A stretch of 64,000 nt of DNA from Colivivens sp963594655 (GTDB lineage Bacteria; Bacteroidota; Bacteroidia; Bacteroidales; Bacteroidaceae), in the NCBI GenBank assembly GCA_963594655.1, contig CAVBFD010000002.1:1-64000 (forward strand), read 5' to 3'. Below are positions 26,567 through 35,523 of this stretch, in pieces. The notes beneath the pieces are model-generated. The model had not been told where the DNA came from, ran no database searches, and saw nothing but the letters and a program-made list of their open reading frames with translations. The stretch's first letter is position 1, and each line of letters opens with the position of its first letter. The position numbers and the translations under genes are program-made.

Positions 26567-28132
26567 ATGAGCACTCAAATAGAAAAAAACAAGGAACTTG
26601 TTGAGAAGCGTGAGAAAGCACGCTTGGGTGGAGGAGAGAAAGCTATTCAGAAGCAGCATGACAAGGGCAAGTACACTGCCCGCGAGCGTATCGCTTTACT
26701 CCTTGACGAAGGCAGTTTTGAGGAAATGGACATGTTTGTGACCCACAGGTGCCACAACTTCGGAATGGAAAAGAAATTGTTTGACGGTGACGGTGTTGTA
26801 ACCGGTTCGGGTACAATCAACGGCCGTCTTGTATATATCTTCGCACAGGACTTCACTGTCAATGCAGGTTCATTGTCCGAGACAATGGCGTTGAAGATCT
26901 GTAAGGTCATGGACGCTGCCATGAAGGTAGGCGCTCCTGTCATCGGACTCAACGACTCAGGTGGCGCGCGTATCCAGGAAGGAATCAACGCCCTTGCGGG
27001 TTATTCGGAGATTTTCGAGCGCAATATCCTTTCCAGCGGTGTTATCCCACAGATTTCAGGCATCTTCGGCCCTTGTGCCGGCGGAGCTGTCTACTCACCG
27101 GCGCTGACAGACTTCACCCTCATGATGGAGAACACCTCCTACATGTTCCTCACCGGTCCTGCCGTCGTGAAGACAGTTCTTGGAGAGGTGGTGTCACAGG
27201 AAGACCTGGGCGGCGCGTCAGTACACTCGTCAAAGTCAGGTGTCACCCACTTCACAGCCTCAACTGAGGAGGAGGCGATTGCCATGATCAAGCAGCTCCT
27301 GAGCTACATCCCGCAGAACAACATGGAGAAGACCCCACGTGTTGAATGTACTGATCCGGTAAACCGTATGGAGGATTATCTGAACGAGATTATCCCTGAC
27401 AATCCGAACAAGCCATACGACATGTATGAGGTAATTGCCGCAATCGTGGACAACGGTGAGTTCTTTGAGGTTCAGAAGAACTATGCGCGCAACATCATCA
27501 TCGGCTTCGCCCGTTTCAACGGCGAGTCTGTAGGTATCGTAGCCAACCAGCCAAAGGCTCTCGCCGGAGTGCTTGACTGTAACGCGTCACGTAAGGCAGC
27601 CCGTTTCGTGCGTTTCTGCGACGCGTTCAACATCCCAATCGTAACTCTTGTAGATGTACCGGGATTCCTTCCGGGTACAGGCCAGGAATACAATGCCGTC
27701 ATCCTTCATGGAGCCAAGCTGCTCTACGCTTACGGAGAATGTACAGTTCCAAAAGTTACAGTCACTCTGCGTAAGTCTTATGGCGGTTCTCATATCGTCA
27801 TGAGCTGTAAGCAGCTCCGTGGTGACCTCAACTACGCATGGCCGTCAGCCGAAATCGCTGTCATGGGCGCCGCAGGTGCGGCTGCTGTCCTTTACGCAAA
27901 GGAGGCAAAAGCCAAGAAAGAGGCTGGTGAGGATGCAGCGGCGTTCATCAAGGAGAAGGAGGACGAATACACCAATCTCTTTGCCAACCCGTACAATGCA
28001 GCCAAGTACGGCTATATTGATGATGTCATCGAGCCGCGCAACACCCGGTTCCGCATCATCCGCGCACTGGCACAGCTTCAGGGTAAGAGACTCACCAACC
28101 CAGCAAAGAAACATGGTAATATCCCACTTTAA
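26567..28132 (+). CDS. mmdA: Methylmalonyl-CoA decarboxylase alpha / propionyl-CoA carboxylase beta subunit
   Basis: A 521-residue carboxyltransferase of the crotonase-related family that moves carboxyl groups between acyl-CoA and biotin. Seen: the CoA-binding oxyanion motif GGARIQEG, FGPCAGGAVYSPAL, and the second half GVVGGxxA-like VDVPGFLPGTGQEY. In this operon (epimerase, carboxyltransferase, OadG-like, biotin carrier, OadB-like) it most likely acts in the sodium-pumping methylmalonyl-CoA decarboxylase, releasing propionyl-CoA and CO2. A purely carboxylating role is a possibility because the family is shared. Confidence 0.93.
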   Translation: MSTQIEKNKELVEKREKARLGGGEKAIQKQHDKGKYTARERIALLLDEGSFEEMDMFVTHRCHNFGMEKKLFDGDGVVTGSGTINGRLVYIFAQDFTVNAGSLSETMALKICKVMDAAMKVGAPVIGLNDSGGARIQEGINALAGYSEIFERNILSSGVIPQISGIFGPCAGGAVYSPALTDFTLMMENTSYMFLTGPAVVKTVLGEVVSQEDLGGASVHSSKSGVTHFTASTEEEAIAMIKQLLSYIPQNNMEKTPRVECTDPVNRMEDYLNEIIPDNPNKPYDMYEVIAAIVDNGEFFEVQKNYARNIIIGFARFNGESVGIVANQPKALAGVLDCNASRKAARFVRFCDAFNIPIVTLVDVPGFLPGTGQEYNAVILHGAKLLYAYGECTVPKVTVTLRKSYGGSHIVMSCKQLRGDLNYAWPSAEIAVMGAAGAAAVLYAKEAKAKKEAGEDAAAFIKEKEDEYTNLFANPYNAAKYGYIDDVIEPRNTRFRIIRALAQLQGKRLTNPAKKHGNIPL

Positions 28133-28146
28133 ACAGTACAGACAAT

Positions 28147-28494
28147 ATGATTATTCCATTAGTTGAAGTGAACTGGACAAACGTATGGATGGAGACAGGT
28201 ATCGGTGTCGGCATTGTGTTCGTCATTCTGGTACTCATCATCTTTATTCTTTCCCTGTTCAATGTTGTGGCAACAGGGAAAAAGAATAAGACGGCATCCG
28301 CTCAAGCTGTCCAGACACCAGCCACTACGGTCACTGCCGCACCCGTTGCCTCAGCATCGGATGAGGACAAGGCTGCCATAGCTACAGCTCTGTATCTATT
28401 CAATCAGAATGTCCATGATGTTGAGAGTGGTGTCATCACTATCAAGCACAACGCTAACTCAACATGGCATCAAGAGTTAAACCCACGCTTATAA
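28147..28494 (+). CDS. OadG-like gamma/delta subunit of the decarboxylase
   Basis: A 115-residue protein with one strong N-terminal membrane segment (about 15-42), a short Ala/Thr/Val-rich linker and a C-terminal tail (IKHNANSTWHQELNPRL). This is the layout of OadG/MmdD, the small membrane subunit that holds the decarboxylase complex together. The C-terminal segment resembles the small conserved domain common in Bacteroidetes OadG proteins. It lies 14 bases after the carboxyltransferase gene. Confidence 0.85.
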   Translation: MIIPLVEVNWTNVWMETGIGVGIVFVILVLIIFILSLFNVVATGKKNKTASAQAVQTPATTVTAAPVASASDEDKAAIATALYLFNQNVHDVESGVITIKHNANSTWHQELNPRL

Positions 28495-28518
28495 TAATCT
28501 TATCTCAATAAATTACAA

Positions 28519-29265
28519 ATGAAGGATTTCAAATTTAAAATAAACGGCAAGGACTACACCGCCTCTGTTGAAGAGCAGGGCGACAACCAAGTTCAGGTAA
28601 CCGTTAACGGTACAGCATACAACGTGGAAATCGACCACGAGGCATCAGCCGCTCCAACAATCAGGACTGTTGCAGCCGCTCCTGTAGCGTCTGCTGCGCC
28701 GACGGCTGTTTCAGCCACACAGGCAAAGATTACGGCTCCACTGCCCGGCAACATCACAAAGATTCTCGTGTCTGTAGGTCAGAGCGTGAAGAAGGGCGAT
28801 GTTGTGATGATCATGGAAGCCATGAAGATGGAGAACAACATCGTTGCGGAAGCCGACGGAAAGGTCAAGGCTATCGGAGCGCAACTCGGTCAGGCTGTAA
28901 ACCAGGGAGACGTGCTTGTTGAACTTGAAGGCGCGGCTGTCGCTGCCGCTCCGGCTCCAAAGCCAGTGGCTAAACCGGCTCCGGCTCCGAAGAAGGCCGC
29001 AGCTCCTGCGGCACAACCGGCAGCGGCTCCAAAACCGGCGGCTTCAGCAGGAGGCAAGACCATTTCCGCTCCACTGCCAGGCACAATCACAAATGTCAAC
29101 GTGAAGGTCGGTCAGACTGTGAAGAAAGGTGAGGTACTGGTGGTTCTTGAAGCCATGAAGATGGCAAACGACATTGTCTCTGAATGGGACGGTACTGTGA
29201 AGAATGTTCTTGTACAACAAGGGGCGTCAGTCAATGTAGGCGACGCGCTCGTAGAAATAGGTTAG
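28519..29265 (+). CDS. mmdC: Biotin carrier subunit with two biotinyl domains
   Basis: A 248-residue biotin carrier with an unusual design. The N-terminal region (about 1-45) is a small conserved beta segment. A first biotinyl domain (about 68-140) carries EAMKMEN with Lys103 as the biotinylation site. A Pro/Ala/Lys linker (140-180) follows, then a second biotinyl domain (about 180-248) with EAMKMAN and Lys214. Usual MmdC/OadA carriers have one such domain and about 120-170 residues. Both lysines and their Met neighbours are intact, so both could be biotinylated. It carries carboxyl groups between the carboxyltransferase and the membrane beta subunit. Confidence 0.93.
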   Translation: MKDFKFKINGKDYTASVEEQGDNQVQVTVNGTAYNVEIDHEASAAPTIRTVAAAPVASAAPTAVSATQAKITAPLPGNITKILVSVGQSVKKGDVVMIMEAMKMENNIVAEADGKVKAIGAQLGQAVNQGDVLVELEGAAVAAAPAPKPVAKPAPAPKKAAAPAAQPAAAPKPAASAGGKTISAPLPGTITNVNVKVGQTVKKGEVLVVLEAMKMANDIVSEWDGTVKNVLVQQGASVNVGDALVEIG

Positions 29266-29270
29266 ATCAC

Positions 29271-30563
29271 ATGAGCCGTAAATCCAAAATGTTCTGCACG
29301 TTCTGTGCGCTTATGCTCGTGACATTGGGAGTTTCCGCCGCTCCAGACCCGAATCAGACTTTCGACTTCGGTGAGACGATGATGAAATTCTTCAATGAGA
29401 TGGGTCTGGTACAGATGTTCGTGGGTGACGGTTGGAAGACCTTCATCATGATAATCATCGGCTGCGTACTCCTCTACTTGGCCATCGTCAAGAAATACGA
29501 GCCGTTGCTGCTCCTGCCGATTGCGTTCGGTATGCTGCTCACCAATTTCCTCGGAGCTGGTCTGTACAACTCAGACTTGTGGACCAACTTCCTTGACAAG
29601 AGCAACCCGGAGACTTACCACAACTTCCTCGTCATCATGAGGGACGGAGGACTGCTCGACTGGCTCTATATCGGAGTGAAGGCGGGAGTGTATCCTTGTC
29701 TTATCTTCATCGGAGTGGGAGCGATGACCGACTTCGGTCCGCTGATTGCCAATCCTAAGAGTCTGCTGCTCGGAGCCGCAGCCCAATTGGGAATCTTCGT
29801 CACATTCATCGTGTCACATATCCTTGGGTTCACTCCGCAAGAGGCCGGTTCAATCGGCATCATCGGAGGAGCTGACGGTCCTACCGCCATCTTCCTGACA
29901 TCAAGGTTGGCCCCGCATCTCCTTGGCCCTATCGCCGTTGCGGCTTACTCCTACATGGCGTTGGTACCGGTGATTCAACCGCCTATCATGCGGTTCCTCA
30001 CTACCAAGAAAGAGCGTGAGATAGAGATGAAGCAGTTGCGTACTGTATCAAAGACAGAGAAGATCCTGTTCCCGATTGTAGTCACAATCGTCATCGCATT
30101 GCTTCTTCCGTCCGCCGCATCCCTCGTAGGTTGCCTTATGCTTGGAAACCTCTTCAGAGAGTGTGGTGTCGTAGACCGTCTGAGCAAGACAGTACAGAAC
30201 GAACTCACCAACATCGTGGTGATATTCCTCGGTACTACAGTGGGAGCTACCGCCACAGCGGAGTCGTTCCTCGACATAAAGACAATCCTCATCCTTTGCA
30301 TGGGTGTCGTTGCGTTCGGTCTGGGAACTGCCGGTGGTGTACTGCTTGCCAAACTGATGAACTTGTTCCTCAAGGAGAAGATCAATCCGCTCATCGGTTC
30401 AGCCGGTGTTTCCGCAGTGCCTATGGCGGCGCGCGTGAGCCAGACTGAAGGTCAGAAGGCAAATCCGCACAACTACCTGCTGATGCACGCCATGGGTCCA
30501 AACGTGGCGGGTGTGATTGGTTCAGCGGTGGCCGCAGGCTTCCTTCTGAGCGTACTCGGATAA
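29271..30563 (+). CDS. mmdB: Sodium-translocating decarboxylase beta subunit (OadB/MmdB)
   Basis: A 430-residue polytopic membrane protein of the OadB/GcdB/MmdB family, with about ten hydrophobic segments. It decarboxylates carboxybiotin and exports sodium. Key conserved stretches are GVGAMTDFGPL, GGADGPTAIF, LGTTVGATATAESF and GLGTAGGVLLAKLMN. The start is the ATG at 29271 just after the preceding stop; in-frame codons upstream lie inside the carrier gene and were rejected. It ends the operon and is followed by a terminator. Confidence 0.95.
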   Translation: MSRKSKMFCTFCALMLVTLGVSAAPDPNQTFDFGETMMKFFNEMGLVQMFVGDGWKTFIMIIIGCVLLYLAIVKKYEPLLLLPIAFGMLLTNFLGAGLYNSDLWTNFLDKSNPETYHNFLVIMRDGGLLDWLYIGVKAGVYPCLIFIGVGAMTDFGPLIANPKSLLLGAAAQLGIFVTFIVSHILGFTPQEAGSIGIIGGADGPTAIFLTSRLAPHLLGPIAVAAYSYMALVPVIQPPIMRFLTTKKEREIEMKQLRTVSKTEKILFPIVVTIVIALLLPSAASLVGCLMLGNLFRECGVVDRLSKTVQNELTNIVVIFLGTTVGATATAESFLDIKTILILCMGVVAFGLGTAGGVLLAKLMNLFLKEKINPLIGSAGVSAVPMAARVSQTEGQKANPHNYLLMHAMGPNVAGVIGSAVAAGFLLSVLG

Positions 30564-30596
30564 TAATCACAATTTGTACAATAAAAACCTATTCGC

Positions 30597-30640
30597 AAGA
30601 CCGCTTAAGTTCAACTGTTGGCTTAGGCGGTCTTCCTTAT
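30597..30640 (+). terminator. Terminator after the decarboxylase operon
   Basis: A 13-bp stem (30597-30609 with 30622-30634, one G-T pair) with a 12-base loop, followed by CCTTATATC. It lies 34 bases after the mmdB stop and ends the epimerase-decarboxylase operon before dapF. Confidence 0.7.
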
Positions 30641-30671
30641 ATCATTATATCGTAAACACATAGAAAGAATA

Positions 30672-31520
30672 ATGAGACACGAGATTAAATTCACCAAAAT
30701 GCACGGAGCGGGCAATGACTACATTTATGTCTACCTGCCCGACAATCCGATAGCAGACCCGGTAAGATGTGCTATTGAATGGAGCCGACCTCATTTCGGC
30801 ATCGGGTCGGACGGACTGATTCTCATAGGCAAGTCGGAGGTGGCTGACTTTTCCATGCGCATATTCAACAACGACGGATCTGAGGCCATGATGTGTGGCA
30901 ACGGAGTGAGGTGTGTGGGCAAGTTCGTGCGTGACCACGGCTTGACTGACAAAGACACAGTGGCAGTGGAAACTCTCTCAGGTATAAAATACATACGCCT
31001 GTATGAAAAGGACGGGGAGATTGCAAGTGGAACTGTGGACATGGGCGAGCCGTCACTTGAGAACAAAGTGCAACTCGCCACAGCTGACGGACGTATGGTT
31101 GACGGTACTGTATCGGTCAACGGTCAGTCGTACAGGGGGACGTATGTCTGCATGGGCAATCCGCACTTCGTCATCTTCGTGGACGACATCACCAGCGTTT
31201 CCCTTGAGACAGTCGGTCCTTTGCTTGAGCATAATCCTTTGTTCCCTGAGCGGTGCAATATAGAGTTCGCCCAACTCACGTCACCAAATACCCTGCGCAC
31301 CCGAGTGTGGGAACGTGGTTCCGGTATCACCCAGGCTTGCGGCACCGGCGCATGCGCCACGGCTGTCGCGGCCTGTGTCACAGGAGTATGCTCCAACAAG
31401 TCTGCGATAGAGATGGACGGGGGACGACTCGACATTGAGTGGCACAAAGAGTCGAACCACATCTTCCTTACCGGTCCCGCCGCCAACGTGTTTGAAGGAA
31501 CTATCGTTCTTGACGACTGA
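30672..31520 (+). CDS. dapF: Diaminopimelate epimerase (DapF)
   Basis: A 282-residue epimerase converting LL- to meso-diaminopimelate for peptidoglycan and lysine synthesis. The paired catalytic cysteines are Cys75 in MMCGNGVRC and Cys223 in QACGTGACA; FTKMHGAGNDY is at the N-terminus. Length is typical. It runs convergently into the C69 dipeptidase gene with only one base between the stop codons. Confidence 0.97.
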   Translation: MRHEIKFTKMHGAGNDYIYVYLPDNPIADPVRCAIEWSRPHFGIGSDGLILIGKSEVADFSMRIFNNDGSEAMMCGNGVRCVGKFVRDHGLTDKDTVAVETLSGIKYIRLYEKDGEIASGTVDMGEPSLENKVQLATADGRMVDGTVSVNGQSYRGTYVCMGNPHFVIFVDDITSVSLETVGPLLEHNPLFPERCNIEFAQLTSPNTLRTRVWERGSGITQACGTGACATAVAACVTGVCSNKSAIEMDGGRLDIEWHKESNHIFLTGPAANVFEGTIVLDD

Positions 31521-31521
31521 C

Positions 31522-33141
31522 CTACCGTTCTCTTCTCTCGATATAGTTCTTCATCTCGTACCGGTCGCCAGTGTCCTTGGTTATCTGTTCATAGAATGAG
31601 GCGTTGTAGCCGGGAGAAGAGATCTGTCCGTTTTCATAGACAACCTGGTCGTTGTGCTTCACAATGATAAGTCGCGCCAGTTTGTCCCATCTCTCCATCA
31701 TAAGGGACGTGTAGTCCGACACCTTATTATTTATATAGGCGATCATGTCACTGTCTAACAGGGTAGGGGCTTTGGTCTCGTCAATCTTCACCTGTGCCGC
31801 ATAATAATCCTCCAGTTCAGTCTGCACGTTGCGCAGGTCGGGCATGATGACACTGTAGCGCGGATACACCATGTTGGCTACAAAGTTGTTCATCCAGAAC
31901 GCGCTCTTTTCCGAGAACTCCTTATAGTTGTTGTTCTCACGTCTGAACGCCTCGGGTACCGTTGTCGTTCCACAATACACTGGCACATAAGCCACCATGT
32001 TGGCGTCGTCGCAGTTGTAGTACATCACACCGCCTATGGCGTCTGGCAACCAGTTGCGGAGTTGTGCCACCAACGTGAAGGCGGACTTCTGTGTGGCTAT
32101 GGGGCGTTCCACGAAATAGTGCTTGCCTTTCACCTCGTATGTCATCGGCATAGGACGGACCGGCATTCCCCAAGGACCTCCACTCATGTCGGCAGTCATG
32201 TCGAGGGGTGTCCCCTCATAATGGTCGCGCATGTCACCCTGGATATCCCTTACCGAGACAGGCTTGTCGGGCTTGATGTAAAGCGGCAGATGGTCGTACT
32301 GCGAGAAGTCGCCGTTCAGGTACGGCAGGTACTTGTCCATCTCCTGCTTGTCGGTGTGGTGACGGAAGAAACTGTAGACCCTCGCGTCCGCATAGCGCAC
32401 GTTCTCGAAGTCGATAGGGCAGTAGGCGTCGCGGAAACTGAAGTCCTTGTCCTTGCCGCTGAAGAACCCTTTCTCACGGGCGAAACTGATAACGTCCTTG
32501 CTGTACATGCAGTTCTCCTTGTCGTTCAAGGGGAACTGTCTGATGCGGCTGAGGTTGGCATGGGCGCAGATGGCGTCGTCGGGAATCCTCACAGCCACCC
32601 ACACCGCACCTTTGACACCCGGACCTTTTCCTATGATGTCCATAATCCACGCCTCGTTCTTGTCACAGACGGTGATGGTCTCACCCGACGCGTTGTAGCC
32701 GTATTTCTGCACGAGGTCGGTCATTATCCTGATTGCCTCACGCGCCGTAGCCGCGCGCTGCAGTCCGAGTTTTATCATCATGTCATAGTCGAGCAGTCCG
32801 TCTTCATTCACCAACTCCAACCGTCCGTCGAACGTCGTCTCCACGATGCACACCTGCTTCTCGTTGATGTGTCCAATGACATTGTAAGTCTCTTCCACCT
32901 GCTCTATATATCCCTTCACATTGCCGGAGAACCAGTCCTTCACCGGTATCCGATCACCTTTCTCATGTTTGCCTCCGGGGATGAATGTGAGTGACCCCGC
33001 AAATCCGTACCCGTCACAGTTGTACGTGCATATCACAGATCCGTCGGCTGAAGCCTTCTTGCCGACTATAAGGTTTGTACATGCCACAGACTCAACTGCT
33101 ATGGCCAGCGATACGATAGTGGATGCAATCAGTAGTTTCAT
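31522..33141 (-). CDS. C69-family dipeptidase
   Basis: A 539-residue peptidase of family C69 (PepD type), an Ntn-hydrolase. After a signal-like N-terminus the catalytic Cys21 in ACTNLIVGKKAS becomes the new N-terminus after cleavage, as in the family. Conserved NCDGYG and NNFVANM segments are visible. The protein would degrade dipeptides in the periplasm. It follows the CapA-like gene at 14 bases. A secreted placement is inferred from the leader. Confidence 0.9.
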   Translation of the reverse strand: MKLLIASTIVSLAIAVESVACTNLIVGKKASADGSVICTYNCDGYGFAGSLTFIPGGKHEKGDRIPVKDWFSGNVKGYIEQVEETYNVIGHINEKQVCIVETTFDGRLELVNEDGLLDYDMMIKLGLQRAATAREAIRIMTDLVQKYGYNASGETITVCDKNEAWIMDIIGKGPGVKGAVWVAVRIPDDAICAHANLSRIRQFPLNDKENCMYSKDVISFAREKGFFSGKDKDFSFRDAYCPIDFENVRYADARVYSFFRHHTDKQEMDKYLPYLNGDFSQYDHLPLYIKPDKPVSVRDIQGDMRDHYEGTPLDMTADMSGGPWGMPVRPMPMTYEVKGKHYFVERPIATQKSAFTLVAQLRNWLPDAIGGVMYYNCDDANMVAYVPVYCGTTTVPEAFRRENNNYKEFSEKSAFWMNNFVANMVYPRYSVIMPDLRNVQTELEDYYAAQVKIDETKAPTLLDSDMIAYINNKVSDYTSLMMERWDKLARLIIVKHNDQVVYENGQISSPGYNASFYEQITKDTGDRYEMKNYIERRER

Positions 33142-33155
33142 TTTACTTGTCTGTT

Positions 33156-34322
33156 TTATTGCTGTTTGGTAAATGGAGGTGTGCCTGATGTCATCACCTC
33201 CTTTATGTTCTTGTTATGCTTCTCAAGGAACGGACGGATGGAACTGGTGAAGGTGTCCCTCAGTCGTATTTCCGTTGGTGTGAGCAAAGAGTCGGGCGTT
33301 GACACAGGGTAAATACGGTGTTGCTTGTGGCCCGACACTGCCCGGCGGCTTACGAAATGAAGTGAGTAGGCGCAATCGGCGAGGCGAGTCACACTGTCCT
33401 TCTCCAACCGCATCTTGACCATCATCCCACCGTAGGTGTATGGGGCGGACTGGTTCGACACGAGATTGCCGAGGGAATATGCCACTACATGCTTCTCTCC
33501 GTCAGTGTCCCCGCGCACTTCCACCGGTTCCACCACATGCGGATGTCCACCGATTACGTGTGTCACTCCCTTCTTCAGCAACCAGTCGGCCAACACAATC
33601 TGGTTTCTTACCGGTGTGATTGTGTATTCCACACCCCAGTGCATTAAGGCGATTACCGCATCCGGCTTCATGGCTTTTGCCGCGTTTATGTCCGTAGCTA
33701 TCTGTGTCGTGTCTATAAGGTTCACAACACAGGGAGCAGGCACAGGAATTCCGTTGGTGCCGTATGTGTAGTTCAACAGGACTATCCTGAATCCGTTCTT
33801 CTCAAGCAGGAAAGGGTAGTGGGCTTTTCTCTCGGTAGAGTCCCTGTAAGTGCCAAGGTGCTTCACACCCAGAGAGTCCATCACCGCCAGTGTACGGTCG
33901 ATGCCCCTCCTTCCTTTGTCGCACGTATGGTTGTTGGCGGTAAGGAACACGTCGAACCCCGCCTTCCGACAGTCCCTCAGCAGCTCGTCCGGACTGGAGA
34001 ACGTGGGAAAACCTGTGTATGGCTTACCGGCCAGAGTGGTCTCGAAATTGGCTATCGCCACGTCCGCCCCGGCAATCTCATGGCTAATGAAACGGAAACA
34101 CTCTGTATAGTCATACGTGCAGTCCGGTTGCAGCGCGCCTCTCACCTGCGGTATGTGTTGCATGATGTCACCTGCGAACAGCAGTGTCAGACTCGGAGTC
34201 TTTACAGTGTCAGCACTGGTCTGGATGGTGTCCGTTAAAACAGCCTTGGCACGTGACGTGTTGTCACATGCCAAAACCGTTATGATGGCGGCGATGCCCG
34301 TCAAGGTAAGCAAGTGTCTCAT
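33156..34322 (-). CDS. CapA-like metallophosphatase-fold lipoprotein
   Basis: A 388-residue protein with a lipobox-like leader (ITVLAC). Motifs FAGDIMQH, NFETTL, ANNHTCDKG, LMHWGVEY and GGHPHVVEP are those of the CapA/PgsA-type proteins, which share the calcineurin-like metallophosphatase fold and are implicated in polyglutamate capsule synthesis or, in many Bacteroidetes, in unknown cell-envelope work. The other cap/pgs genes are absent here, so poly-gamma-glutamate synthesis should not be assumed. A GTG six bases upstream is a weaker start than the ATG at 34322. Confidence 0.85.
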   Translation of the reverse strand: MRHLLTLTGIAAIITVLACDNTSRAKAVLTDTIQTSADTVKTPSLTLLFAGDIMQHIPQVRGALQPDCTYDYTECFRFISHEIAGADVAIANFETTLAGKPYTGFPTFSSPDELLRDCRKAGFDVFLTANNHTCDKGRRGIDRTLAVMDSLGVKHLGTYRDSTERKAHYPFLLEKNGFRIVLLNYTYGTNGIPVPAPCVVNLIDTTQIATDINAAKAMKPDAVIALMHWGVEYTITPVRNQIVLADWLLKKGVTHVIGGHPHVVEPVEVRGDTDGEKHVVAYSLGNLVSNQSAPYTYGGMMVKMRLEKDSVTRLADCAYSLHFVSRRAVSGHKQHRIYPVSTPDSLLTPTEIRLRDTFTSSIRPFLEKHNKNIKEVMTSGTPPFTKQQ

Positions 34323-34365
34323 CTCCACATGATTTACGAGCCGTATGCAGAGTGCGCGGATATGG

Positions 34366-35400
34366 TCAGTCGAGAATCTCAGCGGCGTCAGGGTCGCTCT
34401 CGTCCTTGCCCGAGAGTTTCGCCATAATCTTGTTCTCCACCTCCTCTGCCAGTTCCGGGTTGTCCTCCATGACCTTCTTCACGGCCTCGCGTCCCTGTGC
34501 CAGTTTACTGTCGTCGTAGCTGAACCAGCTGCCGCTCTTTTTGATGATGTCCAGTTCCACACCCATGTCCACCAGTTCACTACTGCGTGATATTCCAGTA
34601 CCGAACATGATGTCGAACTCGCACTTGCGGAACGGTGGAGCCACCTTGTTCTTCACAATCTTCACCTTCACGGTATTGCCAATCACCTGGTCACCGTTCT
34701 TGATGGACTCCTTACGTCTGATGTCGATACGTACGGACGCATAGAACTTGAGGGCGTTACCGCCAGTGGTCGTCTCCGGGTTGCCGAACATGACACCAAT
34801 CTTCTCGCGCAACTGGTTGATGAAGATACATGTGGTCTTTGTCTTGCTGATGGTGGCTGTGAGTTTTCTGAGAGCCTGACTCATCAGCCTTGCCTGTAGT
34901 CCCACCTTGTTGTCGCCCATGTCGCCCTCAATCTCCGCTTTCGGTGTAAGTGCCGCAACAGAGTCGATGACCACGATGTCCACGGCAGCCGAACTGATGA
35001 GTTGGTCCGCTATCTCCAATGCCTGTTCACCGTTGTCGGGCTGTGATATGAGCAGGTTCTCGGTGTCCACTCCCAGACTGTGGGCATAGAACCTGTCGAA
35101 CGCATGTTCCGCATCTATGAAAGCGGCGATTCCACCTGTCTTCTGACATTCGGCAATGGCATGCAGCGCCAGAGTTGTCTTACCGGAAGACTCCGGTCCG
35201 TATATCTCTATGATACGTCCTTTAGGGTATCCGCCCACGCCCAGTGCGGCGTTGAGTCCGATTGACCCGGTTGGTATCACCTCTATCTTCTCTATATTTT
35301 CCTCACCCAACCGCATGATTGAGCCACGGCCATAGTTCTTCTCGATTTTACTCATTGCGGCCTGCAATGCCTTTAGTTTCTCTTCGTTTGCTGTTGCCAT
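34366..35400 (-). CDS. recA: Recombinase A (RecA)
   Basis: A 344-residue RecA, the DNA strand-exchange ATPase that also triggers SOS-type LexA cleavage. Walker A GPESSGKTT, the start MATANEEKLKALQAAMSKIE, KIGVMFGNPETTTGGNALKFYASVR-region, and an acidic C-terminal tail (ESDPDAAEILD) are typical. The next start codon upstream at 35454 lies inside the -7 box of the predicted promoter, so 35400 is clearly preferred. No LexA-like operator is recognised. Confidence 0.98.
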   Translation of the reverse strand: MATANEEKLKALQAAMSKIEKNYGRGSIMRLGEENIEKIEVIPTGSIGLNAALGVGGYPKGRIIEIYGPESSGKTTLALHAIAECQKTGGIAAFIDAEHAFDRFYAHSLGVDTENLLISQPDNGEQALEIADQLISSAAVDIVVIDSVAALTPKAEIEGDMGDNKVGLQARLMSQALRKLTATISKTKTTCIFINQLREKIGVMFGNPETTTGGNALKFYASVRIDIRRKESIKNGDQVIGNTVKVKIVKNKVAPPFRKCEFDIMFGTGISRSSELVDMGVELDIIKKSGSWFSYDDSKLAQGREAVKKVMEDNPELAEEVENKIMAKLSGKDESDPDAAEILD

Positions 35401-35451
35401 TTCTATTCGTGATATTATTGGTTCACTTGTTGTATTTAGTTGTTTTCCGTG

Positions 35452-35481
35452 CAAAGATACGAATTAATGTGATTCTACCAA
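35452..35481 (-). promoter_or_regulatory. Promoter of recA
   Basis: On the minus strand, TTG (35481-35479), 19 bases, then TATCTTTG (35459-35452) followed by C. The spacing and both elements are a full match to the Bacteroidetes layout. The leader to the ATG would be about 45 bases. Confidence 0.75.
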
Positions 35482-35523
35482 TCTCCGTATCCTGTTTTTT
35501 GACGATTCACCGTACATTATATG

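Noticed and set aside
26114..30563. Oxaloacetate decarboxylase operon
   Set aside because: The alpha subunit is of the acyl-CoA carboxyltransferase type and the first gene is methylmalonyl-CoA epimerase, so methylmalonyl-CoA decarboxylase fits better than oxaloacetate decarboxylase, although the beta and gamma subunits are shared.
33156..34322. Capsule (poly-gamma-glutamate) operon
   Set aside because: The CapA-like protein stands without CapB or CapC; its neighbours are recA and a dipeptidase.
35401..35454. 18-codon N-terminal extension of RecA
   Set aside because: The start codon at 35454 lies in the predicted -7 box (35452-35459), so it cannot be in the transcript. RecA of normal length starts at 35400.
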